Both the position numbers and the translations under genes were made by a program. Below the pieces are notes generated by a model that was not told the origin of the DNA, did no database searches, and worked only from the letters and a program-made list of their open reading frames with translations. Shown here piece by piece: positions 34,415 to 46,800 of a stretch of 64,000 nt of DNA; the first letter of the stretch is position 1; each line of letters begins with the position of its first letter. This stretch comes from Sitta carolinensis (Eukaryota; Chordata; Aves; Passeriformes; Sittidae), in the NCBI GenBank assembly GCA_032173965.1, contig CM063284.1, positions 130,161,625 through 130,225,624 of the forward strand, given 5' to 3'.

Positions 34415-37400
34415 CTAGAAATGTAACAAGTAGGCATCAGTCACCACCAAGGTGCATTGGTAAGACAAGCTAAATAAAGGGCAGGACATAGACATCAACA
34501 TCCAGCATTTCAAAAGGGTACCCTTATTCTACTGGACAGAGATCTGGGCTGAGGTGAGGTCAAGTCACTTACCACACTGATAAATAATGTGTAGTGCTGT
34601 TAAATCACTTTCTGTGTCAGGGCCCCAAAACAGCCTTAGAACTTTCAGCATCTTACTCTACTGTGATCTCTCTTCCCCACACCACCTCCCTAAGCCCAAG
34701 ATGCAATACAAATCAGAAATATAAGGCAATGTGTGTCACACCGCTCCAGCTTTAGAAGACCTAAGAGTTTTCCACTAGGCGAGGTTTGGTTTAAAATCAT
34801 CTTGAACATAGGAGGTTCAGCCTGAAAACAGAAACACACTAACAAAAGTGCATTTCAATTGCCAGCCACACAAGTAAATCCGAACAACTGTTCATGCAGA
34901 GGAATGGAAAGGTAAACCAGTTGTGACACACATGAGAAACAACTTAGAAGGACTGTTCCTCAACCAGCCCCCTAAATTTCATGTGCAGTGAGTCAGCAGT
35001 TTTGGCAAACCCTTGCTTCATCATGCACTAGTGAAAAACAAACCAGCAGCCTATGCAGTGACTGACATATTGAAAAAGGACTTCCCTACTTGACAGAACA
35101 ATCACTGGCATTTCCTGAAACTTCCAAAGTAAAGTTAAAAATAGCCTAGCCATTTTAAAAACAAAGCAAAACCCTAATCTGAGTACTAGAGCTGGTGTGA
35201 GACCAGTGGCAGCAGAGTTTCTTGCCTTCCCTCTCCCCACTCAGGGCCTTACAACCAGCTATCAACTGGTCAGCAGGGCCCAGGAAAGATGTTTGCAAGA
35301 CCAGGAACTTGCCCAGGAATAAGCAAGAGGTCTCTTGGGAAGTCTGCCTTTCAACACTAGCATGACTTTATGATAAAGTCTCTTCTGAAGAGTTTAAATT
35401 GCAATTATTGTATGATGTCTCTGCAGACATAAGTCAGGTCTGCCATGCCCATGGTATGCCCTTTGTAGCCTTACTCTGGGAAGCTGCAGGTGCTTGACAT
35501 GAAGGAAGCACTCTTCTCTCTCTTCACACTCCACACTTAAGGGAAATACTCCTTGTTATCAAGGGAATACTCCCTCCCTTCTACTTTTTTCTCATTTTAA
35601 ATATCCTAATCTTGCTTTTGGACGCTTGGGTAGCCTGATGTGACTGAAGACTAGAGACTGCAGAACATTCATATGTGGCATGCTGATCTTCCTCTGTTTA
35701 TTCTCTGGATATTGTCCTAAATCTAGCACTTGAAATATCAAGCAAAAAATAAGTGAACAACAAGCTCAAATTAATTTGCAGTGCCTTGTAAATACATCCT
35801 TTGCAGATTACACCAGTTTAATTTACATGAGGGTACCTGCAAATAAGGGACTACTATTTTCTGTGTGGAGTGATCCCTTAGTACATCCAACAGTGCTGTA
35901 GGTGGAACTACAAGTGAAGCCTTTCTGGGGAAAGCTATTAAGGAGCCAGGAAGCCACACCACAGTTATTGCAACCTGTATTTCCTAAGTATACCCTTAGC
36001 TAGCAAAGGGCAGCAACTGTTAATATAAACTGTTGTGGTTTTGTTATGGAAAAATATGACTAATTTGACAAATAGGGAAGTTTATACAACATCCTTTTGC
36101 TTTGAAAGGAATTTGAAATTAAAAAAGATCTCCACAAAAGGAGAAAAACTGGTTTAAACTTGCTGGCTGAAGATACTTTAACTTTTCCCCACCTCTTATC
36201 AAATACCCTTCCAGCAATGGTTTGCAAACCAACATTCTTCTATTTGTCATCATAAAGCAACACTGGAATAGCAGAGGTGGTTTGAATTAGCTGAACAGCC
36301 ACATACTCTTCCAAAATGCAGCATTTTGGTACCTTAGGTGCATTTGGAAGGCTGGCACTAGTGAGTTTCATGCACTGAGAGAACAGTGTTGATGAGTCTC
36401 CATCACATTGTCAAAATGGAATTTTAGAGGGGCTGTCTTAAGCCAGACCATCACTACATAGATTTGCTGCTGCACTTCCAGTGTCTATTTTGCTAGAAAG
36501 GAGAAGTGTCCTGCTCATTGTGCTACAGAATTAAACCTTAAAAGAAACATTAAAGGCTTCATAACCCCAACCCAATTATTTCAGTAATTTTTCTGCACTT
36601 AGCATTTGGCTTGTTAAAGCAGATGTAGTTAGGCTTGATCAAGTAATCATTTGGCACAAAGGTTAGTCCTAAAACCAGTATTGCTTTGGCAGACAAGGGT
36701 CTAGAGGAAGCAGTGTTGCTAGCAGCCTGATAAAACAAAAAGCACTGTTCCAAAACAGTAGTACTTACTGTGCCAGCGTGCCTTAAGCAGTTTTTCTTGG
36801 CCCTACAATATTAAATGGCCAACCATTAAACCACTAGAGACTTCATAAGAGCTTTTGAAAACTTACTGCAATATCAGTGTAACCAACATTCCCAGATTCT
36901 CCAGTCTACCTCAGCTTTAGACTTAAGTCTCATCCCAGTTGTCACACAAAACACCCTGTACAGGAGCCTAGATCCTCTGACAAAGCAACAGCACAGAGTT
37001 CAGTGTGAAGAAAATTACACACCAGCTTAAGAGGACACATCAAAGCAGCTTAACAGTACTGTATAACACAGGACAGGATTCTTCTCCAGATAAATTTACA
37101 TCAGGATCTCCAGTTCAAGCGACTGAAAAAAAATCAGTCTCCAACTTTGAGCATTACTATTCACTGCAAATTGGTATTTTAGATAAAGTGGCTTACTGTC
37201 TTTTGCTAGGGCACACCTTGCAGCCCACAGTGCTCTTGCAGGTTCCTTCAGATCCTCATTTTAAAGGTGCTGTCTGCTCATAGCTCCCCCCAATTTAGGC
37301 TAGACCCCTGATGCTTAACATCATAACATGTTGTGAAAACTGTCCTCCCCAAATAATTATATAAATCCCATGCCACAATCAATAGTATCAGCACTATACT

Positions 37401-39466
37401 TCAACATTATACAGCAGCAAAATCACCCGTTTTTCTTTGAACTAAAAACTTAAAATATAGCAAGGGGCTGATTAGAAAAGTCAACAGGCATCTACCTACA
37501 GCAACTCAATTGCTATACTCATTTCTTCCCATATATCAAAGCTTAGTATACTGTGATTTTTTTCTTTAGTATTACTGTTTCTAAACTTAAGAACTAAATG
37601 TTATGAGAAGTCAGTCTTTGTTACTAACCGGGATTCACAAAACACCCTATTATTTCTAAACCAATGAACACACAGGCAAGAGTGGGGTCATAATGGCAAA
37701 GAAATACTCTATTTGCATGCAGCCATGTATACTGTACTGGTATAGCTGTATATAACAACACCAAAGAATGGCAGTGCATGGCAAACATGCCTCTACAATA
37801 AACCCACATGGATAGATGTGGGGTTTTTTTCGGACTCAAAACCAAAAAGCGCTTCTTACTTTGCTAAAAGTAGAAGTTTGCAGCACAGATTTTCACAACG
37901 AGGGGAGGGACCAAGTTCTGTGGAAAATTCCAGTTTGCTTTTACTCCACAAGCCACTTGTGGGTAAATTTAATCCTGTCCTTATCTATCACTAGGTTGAG
38001 GAACATAAAAACAACCCAAAGAAGCCTCCCACCTAAACCCCAAGCCACTTCCCTGTCAGGATCATTAAAATTCTGTTTCATCTCACATAGTGACTGAAAG
38101 AATACTGACTAGCAGTTATGAAAAACACACTGCTGTGAAAGCACTTTGCCCCCTTCACAACTACGTTACTGGCTATACAGTTAACTGCCATCAGTTTACA
38201 CAGGACTAGAACATACTCTGCAAGGGAGTAATAAGGCTCCATAAATATTCACCATAGTGCCAAAACGTACACCCAACTGTTTGCTGACATGGCTATCTTA
38301 TATAACATTTTTCTGAGCAGGCAGGCACCTGACCACTCTACACACCTTGTGTGGTATTCATGCTTTATTCACTTCCCCTGAAATAAGCTGGAAAATTCAG
38401 TATTAAGTGTCTAAGCTGATCAAGAAGAAACCAGATATTTTCAGTACCAGAGAAGACAACTTGACAAGAGAATTCAGACATACCTGGGGCTACCTGGGTT
38501 GTGAAACTCCTCATCCCCACACCCAGTCTCATTAAGGCTGTGACAGGTATTGTGGACAGCATACACAGACATGCTGGGATGCTCTATCAAGAGGTTCTCC
38601 ATCGGACTGGTCTCCACTTTGATAGTGGTTAATCCACCTGCAGTAAAACATGGGGAGGGGTAATAAACCAGCTCTCCTCCAGAGGACATGACTCAAACTG
38701 GATGAAGCAGGACTCGCTGGCCTCTGGCAAGTGTTCCAAGGGAGATGGTAAACAAGAGAAGACGGGCGAGCTGTCCGTGGCCGGTGCTTCGACAATGTCT
38801 GCTTCCTCCACAGAGCAATTAGTGCAAGTGTCTGCTGTAGAGACCATTCATCAGTGGAGAGGAACCCAAGGGTGTTGGTGATCGTAGGAGTTGAAAACAA
38901 CACAGTTGCACATAGCCACAAATGGGATATGAAAAAGAGAATTAAAAAAAAAAACAAACAAACAAAGAAAAAAAAAAAAAACCCTGTTAGCACATACATA
39001 TGTTTTTACTTTTTAAAAGCAGGGGAGGGGAAAAGGGAGCTCCGAGACAAGTCATGTTAGACATGTGAAACAAATGTTATCAGTAAAGCTATATAATTGC
39101 GAAATAAGTCAAATATATTTTATTTGTACAAGTGGTTCCGCTGAAGCCTGTGTCAGGCTTATAAACCTGACATCATTTTTCTCAGCAATTTACACAACAT
39201 GTAACGTTTGCATGGAAGACACCCTACACTCTAATCCCACGCTGGTTTTGCTGACATAAAGATTCCCCAAGCTATGGGTTTGTTCACATGGAGGTAAGAC
39301 AAGCAAGAGCCAGAGCGAGACAAAGGCAGAACTTATGTCTGACAGACATCTTACCTATAAAGTCAACCAGAATCCACTCGTCATCTTCTTTCTCACTGAA
39401 CTCTGGCTCTTGGCTGGACAAGCTATCAATCTCTCCCATGAGCATGTTATTTAACCTCTGGAACAT
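34165..39466 (-). CDS. TP53INP1: Tumor protein p53-inducible nuclear protein 1 (three coding exons, one frameshift)
   Basis: TP53INP1 is a p53-induced stress protein that acts in PML nuclear bodies and, through LC3/GABARAP binding, in autophagy. Coding exons are 39355-39466, 38484-38834 and 34165-34414. The start MFQRLNNML matches human. Exon 1 carries the LC3-interacting region in an acidic context (EKEDDEWILVDFI). Exon 2 carries FESCPLEESWFITPP and TAGGLTTIKVETSPMENLL; exon 3 carries NRNSLRRQNLTRDC and ends QRQFNY. With one base restored the protein would be 237 aa (human: 240). Exon 2 lacks one C in a C-run at 38652-38655, which shifts the frame in mid-exon. Human has a beta isoform from an alternative exon; I could not identify it in the 4-kb intron. 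Confidence 0.95.
34415..38483 (-). other. TP53INP1: TP53INP1 intron before the last coding exon
   Basis: Four kilobases without recognised repeats. An alternative exon for a beta-type isoform would be expected here but was not identified. Confidence 0.6.
38484..38834 (-). CDS. TP53INP1: TP53INP1 middle coding exon, with a 1-base deletion
   Basis: Acceptor GTCTCTACAG, donor GTATGTC. 351 bases, where phase requires 352. The left frame (from 38834) reads to ESWFITPP and then runs into a stop at about 38630; the next frame continues PCFTAGGLTTIKVETSPMEN to NPGSPR. The switch is at CCCCTCCCC (38652-38660). Confidence 0.94.
38944..38981. repeat. A-rich (CAAA)n simple repeat
   Basis: A runs with CAAA units in the intron about 110 bases upstream of the middle TP53INP1 exon; on the gene strand it is T-rich. 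Confidence 0.85.
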
Positions 39467-39468
39467 TA
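39355..39468 (-). CDS. TP53INP1: TP53INP1 first coding exon with LIR motif
   Basis: Acceptor TTCCTGCCTTAG, two 5' UTR bases, then ATG at 39466-39464 and 37 codons to DFI; donor GTAAGATG. The W and V of EWILVDF are the LC3-binding anchor positions. Confidence 0.94.
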
Positions 39469-42400
39469 CTAAGGCAGGAACAAGACTTTGGCTGGTAGGT
39501 CTTTATATCCAAGGTTCAAGGCACAGCTCACACTACTAGCAGAGTGGCATAGACTTGAGTTTAAAGTGCATAGATGCCTTATCAGCTTAGGTACAGGACA
39601 TGCAAAAGCATGACTTGTAAACAGTTTATGTGAAACCTGTAAAAAATGATGACAAGGATCTTAATGACAAAACCACAGGTAACATCCCTAGGGAAACAAA
39701 TTAAAAGCCCCTTGTTAGTAGAGTCTGAGGTACCAGTGAACGTTTTTCGCCAAACAGGAGAGGCAGCTTCACTGGCATTTGCCACCCCTCCCAGCTAGAT
39801 ACATACAAAAAACCCCATCTTAGGTCTCTCCTGGGAGCTGATTGCCTTTGTCTCAGACCTCCTCCCCAAGAAAAGGTCTGTTCAGCTGTCAGTGCCACCT
39901 TCTCCCAAGGAAGGGGAGGATTCTTGTACAGGACTCTTGTCTATAAGAGTCCCCCAGCCTATGCTTGCCTACGCTCCCCCAGCTCCCTCCATGTCAGAGG
40001 GCATGTTTTCTGCTCCAGACAACTCATCTCTCTTGATGTGAGGGCTCCCAGGGAAGCCCAAAGCTGTGTTTCTTCTCTGTTCCATCACACACATTTCAGG
40101 GCGACGACTACAAGTTAACACAGTAGCAAGGCACATCCTGTCTTCAGGTTCAAAGTACATCACAGAGTTACCAGTGAGATCATTTTCACAGCAATCACCC
40201 AACTAGTCATGTATCCTTAGCCTAAGGAACACGGAAAAGTATCAGATATGTTTAACTAAACCCAGTGCTTTTTCCTCAATTCACTCCCCTAAATCTACAT
40301 GTAATTGGTCACCATAAACCTGACCTCTGTATCTGGCAGTTAAGATGAAAAATCCCATTAGTACCAAGAAGATGAATGTTTAAACACCTCAGATCAGCAC
40401 ACTTACAGCCTTTCATATTTATATATAAGCAAATAAATGGAAGCCATTAAAGCAGGTGAAAAAGTAAAAACCACGCAGAAAATATTCACCAATTTAACTA
40501 CAAGTTATTTTTGCCCATAGCAATATTTGAATCATCACAGCAAGTCAGAATTATTACAGATTAAATACCTGTTTGACAATTAAATAGGAAACAATATCTG
40601 TGTATGACAGTATGAGTGCCTGCATTCAGAAATGGAGCAAGACATATGACAGTAAACAAACCCAGATAGTAAAAGATACAACCCATAAAGAATATTATTT
40701 ATATATAGGCCAATATATCCTGCTTCACCCCAGAACTCTCAGGCCACACTAAAGAGTTGTTTGGGCCTCCTGTGTCAACTTATCCCAGGAAACGAGACCC
40801 CATCCCCCACTTGTCCAAGGTAAGGACAAGCACTTGCTCCATGCAGCACTGCTCCTGTACACATTTATGCAGCTTCCTCATTCAGAAAGCACAGAAGGAT
40901 AGGAGAAGAAATTTAAGTAGTACTCAGGAGCAACATGAAAAGGTATACAGTGAAACTCAAGTTTTGCACTCTAATTCCTCAAGAGAAACGACTGACTGCA
41001 GGAAAACACAAGACTAGAAACAACAGGCTCAGCTACAACAGTGATACGGGTCTACACTTGAAAATGAAACATCAGGTCTCTCCTAAAGAGAGCTACAAAA
41101 ATGATCAGTCTAAAAAAAATTTTAAAAAATTTAAAAATGGAAAAACTTAATACAGGGCAGGAAAAAATTACAACAGTAGTCAATTATGTGAAGAAAGGGG
41201 CAAATATTTATTGCCTTCTTTTATACTTGGAGCAAGCAGAAGTGGCTTTAAACAGCAGCAGCAAAGTTCAGCTTTCAGTGGTTATTAGCAGGAAACACTT
41301 TTAACCATTAAGGTCGCTAACCCTGGATGGGTTACCTAAGGAAATGCCAAATGCCTACAGCGTTCCTAAGCACCTTCTTGAGAAGGTTTGAGTGCTTCAG
41401 TTATAGGCACAGCTTACTACAGATAAGGAAATAAACTCTAAGTGAAAGCTTGACGTTTGTAGTTTTCCAGTTACCTTCCACATCCTTCCCTAACTCTCCT
41501 GGCACCAGGCCTATGAAGAAATGAGTTTGTTTTTTCTTTAGGCTAACTAGTAAGTCATTGCATGGCTGCTGAGCAGTACTGGCTTTCCCACACATGTGTA
41601 CCGTACTCCCACACACACGTGTTACCTCCTTCCTAGATCAAGCCTGGAGGTACCTTCAGAGGCTGTCTTTTTGTTCTGTGCACAGTAGAGCAAGATGAGA
41701 GCTCCCACTCCTCTAGAAAGGCTCCCAAGGTATCACAGCAACATAAAATAATTAACCTCTAACAGAGAGAGATCACTGTTCCTGAGAATGTGAGCTAAAC
41801 AAACCTCAGCTTTTGACCCACAAATGACTTTCTGTAGATCAAAAGCAATTTGTCCCATTTTCCCTTCCCCCACCCCAAGGAGGATCCAAAAAAACATCTG
41901 AATCATTTTGTCCTGGTTTCATCTCCAGCTGGGCTTAAAACCACGGCACATTTAGAAAGTGGTTGATGCTTTGACACTCTTTTGGACGAGCGCCTTTAAA
42001 AAGACCATGCTTGTGTGCTATTGTGCAAGACAGACAGCAAAAGAGAAGTTAGGCTGTTATCAAGGGCCATCGTCCAGGGAGGAAAACAGGACAGAGACCG
42101 AGAGAGGTTTTCGAGTTCTTAGACAGGAACTGTCAGCTACAGGAAAACACAACCCTGGGAACAACTGACTCAGCTACAGTAATGACTAAGAGGCTCTTGC
42201 AGATAACACATCTAATGAATGTCAACAGTACAGTCCCGCTGCAAGAAAAAAAAGTATTTTTTCGTTTTTGTTTTCGCTTCTAACCTAGCAAAGGAGACAG
42301 GCTATGTGCTAAGCAAAATGAAAACACAACCAGAAAAAGACACCTCCCAGTTCCAGTGCAGTCCCGCGCCCGAGAGCCGAGCAGCGGATGCCCCGCGCCC

Positions 42401-42736
42401 CCAGCGCGCAGCTCCGCCGCCACCACCAGGAGGCTCCACCGGCGCGGGCTGACCCGCACAGCCCGCAGCAGCTGCGCACCTTCCCGGCTACGCTCCCGAG
42501 CCGGGGCGGCGGGCGGGCGGGCGGATGAGACCACCGGCTGCTCCACAGCCGGGAATACGCCAAAAGCCCCCGGCCTCGGCGCCTTCCCAGCGGAGAGAAG
42601 CCGGGATGGGCGCACGGGAAAACGGTGCTCCGCCGCCGCTGCTGCTGCCTTCCGCCGCTCAGACCGCGGGAGACCACCACACCAGGGACACCGGCAGCGT
42701 GCTCTGTACCCGCAATTCCCCGCAAAGCGAACTCAC
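39469..42736 (-). other. TP53INP1: TP53INP1 5' UTR intron
   Basis: Between the start-codon exon and the CpG-island donor. No other exon is supported; extra non-coding exons are possible. Confidence 0.55.
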
Positions 42737-43000
42737 CCAGACCGCAGCAACCCAGCCCCGCGCCGCCTCCGCGGAGCCCTTTGTTGTCAGGGCCCGGCGC
42801 AGCTGACGGACCGGCCGCCGGCCACGCCCCCCCGCCCCTCCGCCAATGGGCGCCGCCGCCGCCTGTCGCTAACGCACGTGACGGGCGGGCGGGGAGTAGG
42901 GGGCGGGGCGCAGCCCCGGGCCACGCCCCCCGCCCCGCCCCGCGGCCCGGGCTGGCGGCAGCGGGTCATGGCGGCGGGCAGCGCCCGCTGGGGATGGAGG
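42340..43000. promoter_or_regulatory. TP53INP1: TP53INP1 CpG island and promoter
   Basis: High G+C and CG density. Motifs: CCAAT at 42843-42847, several GC boxes (GGGGCGGGG type) and an E-box in GCACGTGAC at 42874-42882. The island ends abruptly against CR1-derived sequence at about 43003. Confidence 0.75.
42737..42830 (-). other. TP53INP1: TP53INP1 non-coding exon 1 (predicted)
   Basis: A strong donor (CTGG then GTGAGTTCG) at 42737/42736 in the CpG island. The transcription start is not visible; about 42830 is a guess from the CCAAT box beyond it. Confidence 0.5.
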
Positions 43001-43002
43001 CG

Positions 43003-43250
43003 GCTCCGCCAGGACAGGCTGCTCACAGCGCCGTCCAACCTGCCCCTGAGCACTTCCAGGGATGGGGCAGTCACAGCTTCTCTGGGAAATCTGTTCCATG
43101 CCTCACCACCCTCACCGTGAAAAACTTTATGGTCTCCCTGGAGCCTCCTCACGGCTAAACAATCCCAACTTTCTCAGTCTTTTTTCACAGGAGAGGTCCT
43201 CCATCCCTCCAGTCATCTTGGTGTCACTCCTCTGAACTTGCTCCAACAGG
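43003..43250 (-). mobile_element. CR1 fragment, minus orientation, next to TP53INP1 promoter
   Basis: Antisense CR1 features: CCCCTGAGCACTTCCAGGGA, CTGTTCCATGCCTCACC and the segment ending TCTGAACTTGCTCCAACAG. The left edge blends into the CpG island, so it is approximate. Confidence 0.75.
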
Positions 43251-43252
43251 TC

Positions 43253-43830
43253 ACAGAATCACAGAATTGACAAGGCTGGAATGGAGCACAGTGGGTCATC
43301 TGGTCCAGCCTCACTGCTCAAGCAGGGCCATCCCAGAGCACATGGCGCAGGATTGTGTCCCTCATCTCCAGTGAGGGAGACTCCACAGCCTCTCTGGGCA
43401 GCCTGTTCCAGTGCACCTACACAAATAAAGATGTTTTTCCCCATGTTCAGATGGAACTTTCTGTGCATTAGGTTCTGCTTGTTGCCTCTTGTCCTATTGC
43501 TTGGCACCACTGAGAAGAGCCTGGTCCACCCCCTTGTCACCCTGCCTTCAGCGACTGATAGACATTGCTGAGGTCCCCTTTCAGCTGCCTCCTCTTGAGG
43601 CTGAACAGACCCAGCTCCCTCAGCCTTTCTTAAAAAGAGAGGTGCTCCAGCCCCTTGACCAACTTTGTAGCTTTCTGCTAGATCCGCTCCAGGAGCTTCA
43701 TCTCTCTTGTACTGAGGTCCATGTCCTTCCTGTGCTGAGGATTATATGCAGAACTTCGAGTGGGGTCTTACGGAAGCAGAATACAGCAGAAGAATCACAT
43801 CTCTGAACATTTATTGGCTGAAGCACCATA
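43253..43830 (-). mobile_element. CR1 copy, minus orientation
   Basis: Starts TCACAGAATCACAGAATTG and follows antisense CR1 through GGGCAGCCTGTTCCAGTGC and CAGACCCAGCTCCCTCAGCC; the last 60 bases are diverged. It abuts the previous fragment. Confidence 0.88.
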
Positions 43831-46800
43831 GCTGGGCTGTAAAGTTACCAAGTCACATATGTAAATTCCTAGAAAACTCATGCATTAGATCACTTACCCC
43901 ATCTTTTTAGGGGAAAACAAAAGAAGAGGCAATGAATGTAAATGCAGCACTTTTTGTTTTATCTAGATGGTGAAATTACAGTCCAGGACAGCTGGTGTGC
44001 CTCTGCTGCACACCTTCAGTCACTTAATATAGCTGAGTATATCACAAAGTTAATAGTCACTCCAGACTACAGTGAGTGCTAGATGGGCAAAGATCTGTGT
44101 CCTTCAGAAGATGCTGAAATGAATCAGTGATATGTAGCCAAACAGCGTTTTACATGCAACATGTCCTACCAATTTAGGATTTTTTATAGTTTCAGTTGTG
44201 CTGTGGAACTTGGTTTATTACAAAATAACAGCATTTTGTAATAAAATACTACGCATGCAGCATGAGTGTGTCAGTTATTAGAGTCCAGATAAACTTGATC
44301 TTTTAACCTCAATGTTTAATCATACCTTTTTTGTCTACTATGTAAAACAAAATAGAGAAAGTAGATTTTAGAAAAATGCTGTTAAGTGCCTTCCTGTGGC
44401 TGGGAATAGGCTGAGTGAGTTGACCAAGGGACTGCCTAGCTGTACAATCTGCAATATTTTTCCAAAAGCTTCAATTAGTTAGGATTTGACGATACTCTTC
44501 TATGCAGAACTAGCAGTTCTTGAATTAAGAGATCAACTTTATTTTTGTAACATCAGCACTGTCAAGGTACATAAACAAATAGTATATTTGATTGAGCTTT
44601 CAGTTTGTAAGTTGAAGCAAGAAATGAGAATGTCTACAAAGTCTCTTGAATTTTCAATGATAGTGGCTTCAGGATAGAAGGGGGAGGGGAGAAGCAGCAC
44701 ATATCTGCAAATTCAAGATAGGCGAGACAGAAAATTAAATGTACAGAATAAATGCCCCAAAGGACTAATCTGTATTGCAAAATCACATTGTGTTAGAACA
44801 CATTAATTAAGGGGATACAAACCACTTAGTGTAGACAAGAACTGTCATGTTTGGCAGCTGGGTTACCTTGGGTCAACAACAATAAAAAACGTCAAAGCCT
44901 TAGTCTTTGTTTATACTGGCTGTTACACTAGGCATTACATGTTAATCAATTAACATAATGTATTTTTCCAGTGTAGGCAAGCCCTAGGAAAGCTTGGGTT
45001 GTACTTGAGACACAGACTCTGAATGAAGATAAAAAGTCACTGTTTATATTTTTGAAGGTCCCCTGAGAAGTAATTGTTGGAATAGTAGCTCTCCTCTTTC
45101 TGTAGTGTTGCTCTCAAATTCTTCCATTTTCATTTCACTTATTTCTTAATTCTCTATTGTAACAAAATGGTGGAAACAATGAACCTGCTTATTCTTTCTC
45201 TCAAATATCATTGCTGTTGGCAGGAGAAAGAGAGTTCTGAAGAGGTACTCTCTTTCTCAGCCTGGCAACCATCACACTGTTGTTTCATATCTGACAAGTA
45301 CTTAGGCATATGAATGATTTATAATGAAATAAATTACGTGTGTGGACTCAAATACCTGCTGAACAAGAGCCTAGGTATTTCATCCTGCCCTCGCTGAGGT
45401 CAACGATAAATTTTCTGGTGATTGCAGTAGTGCAGGTTTTGGCCTTAGATGCTTCATCCAAAGCCTTTCAAATCAATTAGCCTTTCTATTGATTCTAATG
45501 GTTGTTAGAGTGGGCCCTGAGCAAAAGAGATACAGTTGCTTAGGTCTGGGGCTTGCTGAACACAAAAATTGACTCAGAAACTGCTCCTCCTTTGAGGAAT
45601 TTGATGTTTAAATTTGTATTACAGAAAATATTCTGAAGAGATCTCTGGAGCAAGGAAACCATTCATATTTTCCAATAATTTGTACCCATGCCTGATTCTG
45701 GATTTATTGGTATGAGTTAGCAGAGAGAGCATATTGTACTTTCTGTGTCTTCAGTGGCAGCTTAATGGCACAGCCATTGCTGCTCTGTGTGTCCTGGGAA
45801 TAGTAAACAGTTGGGCAGCAGTCCCCTGTTATTTGAACTGTATTGATTCTTCAAGATCCTACTCATTAACACAAGGCATGACCTATTGTCTGGGCTCCCA
45901 CTGCGATGAAATACTACAGCAGCGTTTAGCAGGCACAATATGTGTCTAGCCATGAAGTAGAGTGACCTTCCTACCACAAGACCTGCCAGTTACAATGAGT
46001 GCATTGAGCTTACAACAAAGCACTGCCATGTGTTGTGCCTCTTGGAGAGGCCCTACTCCACAGTCGTGCCTGTTTCAAGGGTAGGTGAGAATGCAGATCT
46101 GTCTCTGTTTTAGAAACACTGAGTAGCAGGAGGGAGAACCACACCAAACAGAGCTTGCACATACTAAAACAAGAATCTGCCTCTAAACTTTGGACAAGAT
46201 ACATCCTCCAGACAAAGATAAATAGGAATTCTTTCCAAACAATGTGTAAAAAGCAGCTTGATATCACTCTGAGTGATTTGCATGAACGCACTCATCATTC
46301 CCATGCAGAAAGAACCTGGCATATCAGTACAGGAACCTCCACATCAGTCACCTTTGCTGATGTGTGCCATTGTTTTAAGGTCAGTCTAGCACGGCTACCA
46401 AAATGGAAGTTTCAGTTAAATAGTAAGTTAGAAACCAATGCTCTGAGCTTAACCCTGGTTAAGATGAAGTCTAAAACCTTCTGCCCTACATCTTCCATCT
46501 GGCTGTGGCAGAAAGCCCTGTGCTGTATGGGAAGAGATTCTGTGTGATACTGCAAGATCACAGCTGTCAGATAGTTCCTGGTCTGTCCTACTGAATGCAT
46601 TATGCAGAAACAGCCAGGGTTTCAAATTTTAAAATAATCTCAAGTTTATGATTAACCACAATGAAATACAGTTGTGTTGGTTTGAATTTTTTATTTGTTT
46701 TTCCTATGGAAAAGATACTAGCTACTGCTCAAAAGAGCCCAAACTTTTCTGTTCAAATTTAGGTACAAACACTTCAAACCTGCTGTTTAAAGCATGAACA

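Noticed and set aside
37784..40008. p53 half-sites AAACATGCCT (37793) and GGGCATGTTT (39999) in TP53INP1 introns
   Set aside because: Single half-sites match by chance about once per 4 kb, and neither has a properly spaced partner.
42356..43158. ORFs up to 254 codons across the TP53INP1 CpG island
   Set aside because: Same composition artefact; they also run into CR1 sequence at their 3' ends.
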